From Bdellovibrionales bacterium (GTDB lineage: Bacteria; Bdellovibrionota; Bdellovibrionia; Bdellovibrionales; UBA1609), in NCBI GenBank assembly GCA_022450595.1, contig JAKUPT010000030.1, forward strand, positions 1-33,489: a DNA stretch of 33,489 bases, in the 5' to 3' direction. The notes below the pieces were generated by a model. It did no database searches and was not told where the DNA came from. It saw only the letters and a program-made list of their open reading frames with translations. Made by a program: the position numbers and the translations under genes. Positions within the stretch are counted from its first letter, which is position 1, and every line of letters begins with the position of its first letter. This document shows positions 7,679 to 13,901 of the stretch, piece after piece.

Positions 7679-9010
7679 ATGCCTCTTTTACTTTTACTAC
7701 TTATTAATAATTTTTTGGGTGCATCAGCTTTTGATTCTAAAGTTAAGTGTTTAAAAAAAATTATTTGTTCAAATTATTATATCAATGAACAAGGCCAACC
7801 TGTACCAACAAATCAAGTAAGATTAGACAATCATTTGCTATCAAATTGTGAAGCCTTTTCTAACAGTTTTAAAGTTAAAGTTTTTAAAAATAACCTTACT
7901 CTGTCTTTGCCTGATCGGCCTTCAATTTTGCTAAATTGTAATAGGGATGAGGAGCCAGAAAAGATTGACTGTGATACTAAAAAAACTTCTGTAGAAACTA
8001 TTGTTAAGACTTCATCAGAACTGTATGTTCCATATTATCAAAAAAAAGAAAATGGTGTCATAAATCATAAATGTTCAAATCGTGATGAAATATATATTGA
8101 TGTTAAATATATTAAAAAAAACCGAAGAGAATCACTAATAAATAATCTAGCAGGATTTCAACTTCGAGAAATTAAAGAGGAAACACATTCTTGTATAAGT
8201 TGTAACGACTATCATAAAATTATCGGTGTTGAAGCCTCAGATGAGAATTATTTTGTTCGTAATGGAGACGAAAACATGTGCATTAATATGCATGGGGGAT
8301 GTTTGGAAGGTCAGCACCGAGTGAGAATAAAGAAAGATAAAACTAACGATTCACAAGATAAATACGTTGGATTTGTTGGAGGACCTATTTCAAATAATGT
8401 TGGATCAACAGTTTCATATTCACCTGAAACAAGATGTGTAGAAAAATGTCCTAGTGGACAAATAAATAACGCTATTGGAGGCTGCGTGTTTGAAAGTTGT
8501 CAAAAAATTTATGACAGCGCAATGAGCCAGATAGAAAAAAATAAAGCTCTGCCGAGTAAAATAGGAAAATGTGATTCAATGACAATACAAAGTTTATGGG
8601 CAGACTATAAAAGAAAATATCAAAAAATGGCTCAAAAAAACAAAGAAGCATGTCTAAGCTATAGTGATGAGACTTTTATCCCTATGCATTATTCAATGAT
8701 AAACTTTGCTACTGTAGTGCTTCCAGTATGTGAGGTTTCAAAAGAGACACTTATCAATGATTTACCAGAAGATGTAATAGAAAATATTAGTTTTATGCCG
8801 GATGGATTTCATCAAGATAATCAACCTGAAACACTCATAGATTATTATGGTCAAAACTTACTTGAAATTTACGATGATATCTCAGGTCCCAGCTTAAAAA
8901 ATAATAATAACATACCACTACTAGAATCAAGCAAATCCTCACCAGGCAAAATAGAAGGGGGAGGTGGATTTGGCTGGCCAAGTCCGTCAAATAATCAAAA
9001 TGCAGATTGA
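7679..9010 (+). CDS. Secreted cysteine-rich protein of unknown function
   Basis: I do not recognise this 443-residue protein. It starts with a short hydrophobic signal peptide (PLLLLLLINNFLGASA) with a likely signal peptidase I site after ASA, so it should be exported. The mature part holds roughly twenty cysteines, several in close pairs (CISC; CVEKCPSGQINN then GGCVFESC), which suggests a disulphide-stabilised extracytoplasmic protein. The end is low in complexity, with a Gly-rich stretch (GGGGFGWPSPSNNQNAD). The coding sequence looks noticeably more AT-rich than the flanking serA, with many AAA, AAT and ATA codons. The ATG has only a poor ribosome-binding site (AAATAAAAGT). It ends five bases before the convergent FAD-dehydrogenase pseudogene, with no terminator visible between them. 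Confidence 0.75.
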   Translation: MPLLLLLLINNFLGASAFDSKVKCLKKIICSNYYINEQGQPVPTNQVRLDNHLLSNCEAFSNSFKVKVFKNNLTLSLPDRPSILLNCNRDEEPEKIDCDTKKTSVETIVKTSSELYVPYYQKKENGVINHKCSNRDEIYIDVKYIKKNRRESLINNLAGFQLREIKEETHSCISCNDYHKIIGVEASDENYFVRNGDENMCINMHGGCLEGQHRVRIKKDKTNDSQDKYVGFVGGPISNNVGSTVSYSPETRCVEKCPSGQINNAIGGCVFESCQKIYDSAMSQIEKNKALPSKIGKCDSMTIQSLWADYKRKYQKMAQKNKEACLSYSDETFIPMHYSMINFATVVLPVCEVSKETLINDLPEDVIENISFMPDGFHQDNQPETLIDYYGQNLLEIYDDISGPSLKNNNNIPLLESSKSSPGKIEGGGGFGWPSPSNNQNAD

Positions 9011-9015
9011 AAGAA

Positions 9016-10392
9016 TTAATTAAAAACTTTACCTGGATTTAATATCCCATCCGGATCAAAAACCTGCTTTATAGATTTCATGATCAGTATTTCTTGCTCC
9101 GAGCGAGTGAACTGTAAGTATGGTTTTTTGGTTAAGCCCACACCGTGCTCAGCGGACACACTGCCTTCATGCTTTTGAATGGTTTGAAATAAAATGTCAT
9201 TGGCTTTTTGGCACTTGGATAAAAACTCGTCTTTGTCCATATCTTTGGGCTTAAGCATATTGATATGTAAATTTCCATCACCAATGTGACCAAACCAAAC
9301 CACTTCAATGTCTGGGTATTGCTTTTTTAATATTTCATCCATTTCAGTTAAAAACTCGGGCACTTTTGAAATGCGCACTGAAACATCGTTTTTATAGGGC
9401 TGAAAAGCACTGGTGGCTTCAGAAATATCTTCTCTTAAACGCCACAGGTCTTTTGCCTGTTGAGCATTTTGGCTAACAGTTCCATCTTCCACCCAGCCTT
9501 GTTCCATGCAGTGTTCAAAAATATTCATCGACTCTTCAAGGCTTTGTTCAGAGTCGTTTTCTACTTCAACCAACACATAATAAGGGCTCTCGGTTTCAAA
9601 AGGACGAGACAGGCCTGTAGAGTCAGTCACATACTTTAAGGCAATGTCTGTGAACATTTCAAAGGCTGTAAGGCTCACTTTGCTTTTGTAGGCCTCAAAG
9701 ATATTCATCACGGCATCTAATGTGGGCACTCCAAATACAAACACAGAAAGCTCTATAGGGGGCCTAGGCACTTTCATTTCAAGCTCTGTGATAAAGCCCA
9801 GGGTTCATTCGCTTCCAATAAACAAATGTCTTAAATCATAGCCAGAGGCATTTTTAACTAAAGCATTGTTAAGTTTTAAAATCTCACCACTGCCTGTAAC
9901 CACAGTCATTCCAGCCACCCAGTCGCGAGTCAGCCCGTAACGTACAACCTTTATACCGCCGGCATTGGTGGCCACATTTCCACCAATTTGGCTGGAGCCA
10001 CGAGCTGCAAAGTCCACAGGGTAGAATTTGCCTTGCTCTTGAGCGTACTCCTGAAGTTGCTCTGTAATCACACCAGCCTCACAATGAACGGTTTCATCAA
10101 TAGAGTTATAAGAGTTGATTTTATTCATTTTTTCAAAAGAAACCACAACTTCGCCATTCGTAGCTATGGCAGCACCACTTAAGCCAGTTCTACCTCCAGA
10201 GGGGACAAGCGCAATCTTATTTTCTCTGGCCCACATAACAAGCTTTTGAGTCTCTTCTGTGGACTTAGGAAACACAATAGCCAAAGGCTTGGCTTCAATA
10301 TGCTTGGTCCAGTCTTTTCCATAAGTTTCAAGACTGTCTTTGTCGGTTTTGATTTGTTCTTTAGATAAAAAATTAATTTTGTCTAAGGCCAT
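9016..10392 (-). pseudogene. FAD-linked 2-hydroxyacid dehydrogenase (D-2-hydroxyglutarate / D-lactate / glycolate type), interrupted by in-frame TGA
   Basis: The gene reads as one frame of 458 codons except for TGA at 9805-9807 (codon 196). The N-terminal piece (9808-10392) carries the FAD-binding PCMH domain: PSGGRTGLSGAA, GSSQIGGNVATNAGG, then RHLFIGSE followed by the stop. Reading resumes without frame change as TLGFITELEM, and the family expects Gly between these (GSEGTLG), so a single GGA-to-TGA change explains it. The C-terminal piece (9016-9777 from an internal ATG) has the FAD-oxidase C domain with FGHIGDGNLHIN and GSVSAEHGVGLTKKPY, signatures of the D-2-hydroxyglutarate/D-lactate dehydrogenase group. 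The break splits the FAD domain, so the fragments are unlikely to work alone. Start ATG at 10392 has a GGGAG site. The rest of the gene looks intact, so the lesion is recent, or a sequencing error. Confidence 0.88.
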
Positions 10393-10516
10393 TTTTATGC
10401 TCCCGTTAAAGCTAAATTCTAACTCCTATAAAAAGCCCGTCAACATAAGTCTTTAAAACTAAAAAAAGCACTTTGATTTGTTGAATAATTTACTGTTTAG
10501 ACCCCACTTTGGTCAC

Positions 10517-10546
10517 AAAAAAAGCCACCCATTATAGGTGGCTTTT
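10517..10546 (-). terminator. Rho-independent terminator of the secreted-protein gene at 10572-11030
   Basis: Perfect 10-base-pair stem, AAAAGCCACC (10520-10529) and GGTGGCTTTT (10537-10546), with a 7-base loop. On the reverse strand the stem is followed by T residues (10517-10523 as A on the forward strand). It sits 26 bases past the stop of the reverse-strand gene. Confidence 0.85.
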
Positions 10547-10571
10547 AATAAATCAGTTTTAATTGAATAAA

Positions 10572-11030
10572 TTATTTTAAACGCTCCATCTTGGCCATTT
10601 TATCAAGAATCGTTTTGGCCTTAGATGAGTTTCTGATGTAAAAACCGGCCTCAATAACTTCGTCCATGCCTGGCATTGGTCCCTCTGGGATCTCAATCAC
10701 AATTTGGTGCCATCCATTTTCACAAGCAACATCAGCAAAAATTCTGGAGACATTATTGCTTCGGATTTTTGTAAGTGGCTCATTGTCTGAAGCTATTACA
10801 GCAAAGCCATACTTGCTAGAAGCAGGCTTTTTATTATTACAAACACCTAATTCTTCAGATTTAATTTCAATATCTCCATATGAGCCTTGCTGGAGTTCTC
10901 CAAGTGTCACCTCAATGCTTTTCATTTGTGTAAAAAGTGCGGTCTCATAACTTAATTTATAGGTTCCTTGAAATGCAGCAAAGCTAGACGTCGTAAATAA
11001 AAAAAGAAATAGTCCTGAAAGTATTTTCAT
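10572..11030 (-). CDS. Small exported protein of unknown function
   Basis: A 152-residue protein not recognised by me. The N-terminus MKILSGLFLFLFTTSSFAAF is a clear signal peptide with probable cleavage after SFA, so the mature protein of about 134 residues is periplasmic or secreted. The mature part looks beta-rich (FQGTYKLSYETALF, QGSYGDIEIKSEEL) and has two cysteines (GVCNN, DVACENGW) that could form a disulphide. A proline-glycine segment (PEGPMPGMDEV) lies near the C-terminus. The ATG is preceded by AAAGGAG at ideal spacing and the gene ends in a strong hairpin terminator, so it is very probably a real single-gene transcription unit. The 186-base gap between it and the histidine kinase gene upstream is AT-rich and would carry its promoter; no hexamers stood out. 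Confidence 0.78.
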   Translation of the reverse strand: MKILSGLFLFLFTTSSFAAFQGTYKLSYETALFTQMKSIEVTLGELQQGSYGDIEIKSEELGVCNNKKPASSKYGFAVIASDNEPLTKIRSNNVSRIFADVACENGWHQIVIEIPEGPMPGMDEVIEAGFYIRNSSKAKTILDKMAKMERLK

Positions 11031-11216
11031 TTAAACTCCTTTGTAGAAATTAAAAATTGTTTAAAAACTTAACACAATTTAAACTCCAAGCTTTGGCAAA
11101 AAGATGTTTATGTAATTTATATAAGTTATAAAAATAAGAGAATTAGAATTTCCTCGTGTATTTAGTAACTTATGATTTTTTGAAATAAAATAAAGCCCGG
11201 ATAGTTAAAGGGAAAG

Positions 11217-12524
11217 TTAAGCGACCTTATTGTTTTGATAGACCTCTGTCAGTCGAAATTCAGTGATGGTAAAGTAGAATTCTGTGCCTTCCCCTGGAAC
11301 GGAGTGGATACCAATACGGCCACCATGCTCCTCAATAATAGCTTTTGTGATGGCAAGGCCAAGTCCGGTACCTTGTTTGGCCGAGTGGGCATCACCTAGT
11401 TGAGTGAATTTGTCAAAAATTCGGCTTTGATCTTCAATAGAAATTCCTTGTCCTTGATCGATCACGCTTATATATAAGTTTTTATTTTCTAAGGCCACTT
11501 TAATTGTAACCGTAGAGTTTTCTGGAGCAAATTTTATAGCATTAGAAGTTAAGTTGGTGATCACTTGTTGAAGTCTGTCTGGGTCTACGTGCACATCATA
11601 GTCTTCTTCACATTGCAGCTCAAAGTTTAAAGACTTTTTTTGAGCGCTTTCAATGTTAGATATGCAATTTTGTATAATAGGTTTTAAACTTTGCCATGAC
11701 TTTTCAAGAGGAAGCTGGTGAGATTCAATTTTTGCTAAGTCTAAAAAGTCATTCACAAGTCGAATCAACCGAAAGGTCTCAAGCTCTGCCATGTTGATAA
11801 ATTTTTGTTGCTTTTCGGTGTCAGTGGCAGGGATTTTTTTTAATAAACTCAGTGAGCCGCTAATGGCTGTGAGTGGAGTTCTTAATTCATGGCTTGTAAT
11901 GCTGATGAATTCACTTTTAGCATTATCAAGAGTTCTTAGTCGTTTAAATTGATGTAAAACTGTTTGTGCCATCTCGTTGAATTTTTTTTCAACCAGACCC
12001 ACTTCATTATTTTTAGGCACTGCAAATTGGAAGCTGTAGTTGTTGTTTAAAAATCCATGCATTTTATCTGTAAGATTTTTTAATGGCACAAACACCTGAG
12101 TTTTAATTCTAAGCATGAGCACTATGCAGCTTAAAGTGATTAAAAGTAAAAGGCCTGTGATAGACATAACCGTTTTATCTGCATAAGTTTTTTTGTTTGT
12201 GTTTAAATAATCCTGATAAGCCTTTTCGTTTTTAATAAATTCTACGAGGGCTTTTTTTGAGGGGCGACCATGACTAATAAGCGTGTTTAAGTTTTTCTGC
12301 CTCATTTCAGGTTGAAGCTCTTTAAATTCTTTGAGGTTATTTTTGTTTTTAAAACCACTGCTTTGCCATTCAAGCATAGCAACTGATAAGTTTTGACTTT
12401 TGGTTAAAAGTTGATCTGTGAGTTGAATTTTTTGATGCTGCGAAAAAACAAAATATGCCATTGCGTAACAACAGCAAAGAGTTATAAATATTAAAAATAA
12501 ATTTTGTTTTTGTAGGCTCTTCAT
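11217..12524 (-). CDS. Membrane sensor histidine kinase
   Basis: A 435-residue two-component kinase. Two membrane segments (about 9-28 and 118-138) enclose an extracytoplasmic sensor region of about 90 residues, predominantly helical and Lys/Glu/Asn-rich, of no recognised type. A HAMP linker (about 140-195) leads to the HisKA domain with phospho-acceptor His212 in SHELRTPLTA. The HATPase domain has the N box TNLTSNAIKFAP, the G1 box DQGQGIS, the F box IFDKFTQLG and the G2 box GTGLGLAI. All catalytic boxes are intact. AAGGAAG precedes the ATG. It lies 24 bases after a DUF2892 gene and probably belongs to the bolA-grx-DUF2892 transcript. No response regulator is adjacent, so its partner is elsewhere. 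Confidence 0.9.
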   Translation of the reverse strand: MKSLQKQNLFLIFITLCCCYAMAYFVFSQHQKIQLTDQLLTKSQNLSVAMLEWQSSGFKNKNNLKEFKELQPEMRQKNLNTLISHGRPSKKALVEFIKNEKAYQDYLNTNKKTYADKTVMSITGLLLLITLSCIVLMLRIKTQVFVPLKNLTDKMHGFLNNNYSFQFAVPKNNEVGLVEKKFNEMAQTVLHQFKRLRTLDNAKSEFISITSHELRTPLTAISGSLSLLKKIPATDTEKQQKFINMAELETFRLIRLVNDFLDLAKIESHQLPLEKSWQSLKPIIQNCISNIESAQKKSLNFELQCEEDYDVHVDPDRLQQVITNLTSNAIKFAPENSTVTIKVALENKNLYISVIDQGQGISIEDQSRIFDKFTQLGDAHSAKQGTGLGLAITKAIIEEHGGRIGIHSVPGEGTEFYFTITEFRLTEVYQNNKVA

Positions 12525-12548
12525 GTCTTCCTTAAAAAGTTAAAAAAA

Positions 12549-12749
12549 CTACTTAGTCTTTTTATCGGAAGATTGAGATGGATCTTTGATTTTTAATATT
12601 GAATAGACTGGACAAAAGCCCCAAGAACCTGTGGCAAGAAAGTATAAACCAATATATCCCCATGTAGGGCCTCCACTAAAGGCCCACATAAGTAAAATTA
12701 TACCTAAAGACCAGCGCCAGATGCGCTCAAATCTTGAGAGGTTTCTCAT
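12549..12749 (-). CDS. DUF2892 family small inner-membrane protein
   Basis: A 66-residue protein fitting the DUF2892 (YgaP-like membrane domain) pattern: an N-terminal Arg-rich region MRNLSRFERIWRWSLG, one hydrophobic segment, a Gly-rich turn, and a second segment ending ATGSWGFCPVYSIL, which carries the typical G-x-CP-x-Y motif with its single cysteine. The family's function is unsettled; in YgaP it is fused to a rhodanese. The start overlaps the glutaredoxin stop by four bases (ATGA), so it is translationally coupled to it. Placement between a glutaredoxin and a sensor kinase suggests a redox or sulfur context, which is inference. Confidence 0.82.
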   Translation of the reverse strand: MRNLSRFERIWRWSLGIILLMWAFSGGPTWGYIGLYFLATGSWGFCPVYSILKIKDPSQSSDKKTK

Positions 12750-13060
12750 AGTTTGCTGATCATCTCTTTGAGTTCGCCGTTTTCGTACATTTCCATCATG
12801 ATGTCGCTGCCACCAATAAGTTCTTTATTAATATATAACTGAGGAATTGTTGGCCATTGTCCGTATAGTTTAATGCCTTCACGGATGCTGTTGTCTTCAA
12901 GAACATTCACAGCTTCAAACTCGGCGCCGACTTCATTTAAAATGGCAACAGATCTTGCAGAAAACCCACATTGTGGAAATTCTTTTGTGCCCTTCATAAA
13001 AAGGATCACTTTATTGCCTTCAACCATTTCTCCAATTTTTTTTAAAACTTCTTCGCTCAC
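12746..13060 (-). CDS. grxD: Monothiol glutaredoxin (Grx4/GrxD type, CGFS)
   Basis: A 104-residue single-domain CGFS glutaredoxin. Motifs in order: the Lys in LFMKGTKEFPQ, active-site CGFS (Cys31), WPTIPQLYI with the cis-Pro region, and the GGSDI glutathione-binding motif. Members of this family carry a glutathione-ligated [2Fe-2S] cluster, often shared with a BolA partner, and pass clusters to acceptor proteins. The bolA-like gene lies just upstream (16 bases), giving the well-known Grx-BolA pairing. The start is GTG (13058-13060), justified by an AAGGAG ribosome-binding site at proper spacing. The stop overlaps the DUF2892 start. Confidence 0.94.
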   Translation of the reverse strand: MSEEVLKKIGEMVEGNKVILFMKGTKEFPQCGFSARSVAILNEVGAEFEAVNVLEDNSIREGIKLYGQWPTIPQLYINKELIGGSDIMMEMYENGELKEMISKL

Positions 13061-13076
13061 AATCTTTCTCCTTATT

Positions 13077-13298
13077 TTACAGTGTTCTAATACTTAATGC
13101 GTGCACTTCGCCAGAGGCCAGTTCTTCACTAAAAAGCCCCATAATGGCCTTATGCCTTTTAATGCGTGGTAACTCATTGAGCGTTTTATCTGAAATACGA
13201 ACTTCCCAATGATCTTGAGTGCCGGTAAGGTCCATCACCACAAGGTCTGCTTCAGGGTAGGCCTCACTAATTCTTTGTTGCATCTGCTCTTGAGTCAT
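13077..13298 (-). CDS. BolA/IbaG family protein
   Basis: A 73-residue BolA-fold protein. Recognisable are the acidic N-terminal helix MTQEQMQQRISEAYPEADL, the central DHWEVRISD strand-turn-strand, the helix-turn-helix-like PRIKRHKAIMGLF with the conserved RH pair, and the C-terminal EVHALSIRTL, whose His is a candidate cluster ligand in heterodimers with CGFS glutaredoxins. I start at the ATG at 13296-13298, which follows GGAGAG closely; an in-frame TTG at 13317-13319 would add seven residues (SKEWRV) and lacks a comparable ribosome-binding site. First gene of the probable bolA-grxD-DUF2892-kinase unit, with its promoter in the 13299-13399 gap shared with the divergent HNH gene. Confidence 0.88.
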   Translation of the reverse strand: MTQEQMQQRISEAYPEADLVVMDLTGTQDHWEVRISDKTLNELPRIKRHKAIMGLFSEELASGEVHALSIRTL

Positions 13299-13399
13299 AA
13301 CTCTCCACTCTTTGCTCAATGTTTAAGCTTATTGAAAATGTGTTTTACTCTGATTAAAAAACATTTGCGATCTGCGACACATGGTGTTATCAGCTTTTC

Positions 13400-13687
13400 A
13401 TGGACTGGTATGAATCTGCATCTGAAAAACATAAGAAAAAAGAACGAGAAAAAGCACGAGTGCTAAGAAAGTCCCAATGGTGGAAAGCACAGTTAGCCTC
13501 AGGGGTGTGCTACTATTGTGCGCAGATTTTCTCACCAGAAGAGCTGACCATGGATCATAAAATCCCCGTAGCTCGAGGCGGGCGCAGCAATAAAGGCAAC
13601 GTGGTCCCTTGTTGTAAGCAATGTAATACAGAAAAAAGGCACAAAACCCCAGCAGAACTAGCTTTGGAAGAGCTGAAAAAATCGTAA
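13400..13687 (+). CDS. Small HNH endonuclease domain protein
   Basis: A 95-residue protein consisting almost wholly of an HNH (beta-beta-alpha metal) domain. The first Cys pair GVCYYC (Cys37, Cys40), then MDHKIPVARGG (His53), NKGNVVPCC (Asn67) and CKQCNTEKR (Cys72, Cys75) give the zinc-stabilised McrA-type HNH layout, with a predicted metal-dependent nuclease site. The N-terminus is very basic and charged (EKHKKKEREKARVLRK). The upstream region shows no good ribosome-binding site, so expression may be low or the start different. It precedes the topoisomerase VI operon by about 215 bases with its own probable promoter region in between. Whether it acts with the topoisomerase is unknown; stand-alone HNH proteins of this size are common and functionally varied. 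Confidence 0.82.
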   Translation: MDWYESASEKHKKKEREKARVLRKSQWWKAQLASGVCYYCAQIFSPEELTMDHKIPVARGGRSNKGNVVPCCKQCNTEKRHKTPAELALEELKKS

Positions 13688-13831
13688 CACAGGCTCATAG
13701 CCGCAGGCATAAGTCAAAGCTGCGTTGCTGCAGTTCATCTCAAGCTTGTGAATTCCGCTTGTATGTATTTAAAATAATGAAGGATTTTTAATCCTACTAA
13801 GAAAATTAATCTCTATTGCAGGATATTTTGA

Positions 13832-13848
13832 CTTGAGTTCAACTCGAG
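13832..13848. promoter_or_regulatory. Near-perfect 17-base dyad upstream of topoisomerase VI genes
   Basis: CTTGAGTT-C-AACTCGAG: 7 of 8 base pairs match around a single central base. It lies about 55 bases before the GTG start of the topoisomerase B subunit, a position suited to an operator. It does not resemble a recognised LexA or Fur box to me. The rest of the 214-base gap (13688-13901) contains a small AGGATT-TTT-AATCCT hairpin at about 13781-13795 and nothing else I can name. Confidence 0.4.
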
Positions 13849-13901
13849 TTACAGCTTAACATAATTTCGACTTAACGAATGCAACAAAGGACAAGAACAC
13901 A

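Noticed and set aside
9805-9807. TGA read as glycine (code 25-like recoding) or as selenocysteine
   Set aside because: TGA ends other genes in the window (for example korA, grxD, nadC and the protein at 7679-9010), so it is a normal stop. The expected residue is glycine, not cysteine, which argues against selenocysteine. A nonsense change or sequencing error is simpler.
13400-13687. HNH protein as a homing endonuclease or mobile element
   Set aside because: No intron, intein or inverted repeats flank it and no host gene is interrupted; it is treated as a stand-alone small HNH protein.
13688-13901. Small RNA or riboswitch before topoisomerase VI
   Set aside because: Only a weak 6-base-pair hairpin and a dyad are visible; no known riboswitch consensus and no U-tract terminator.
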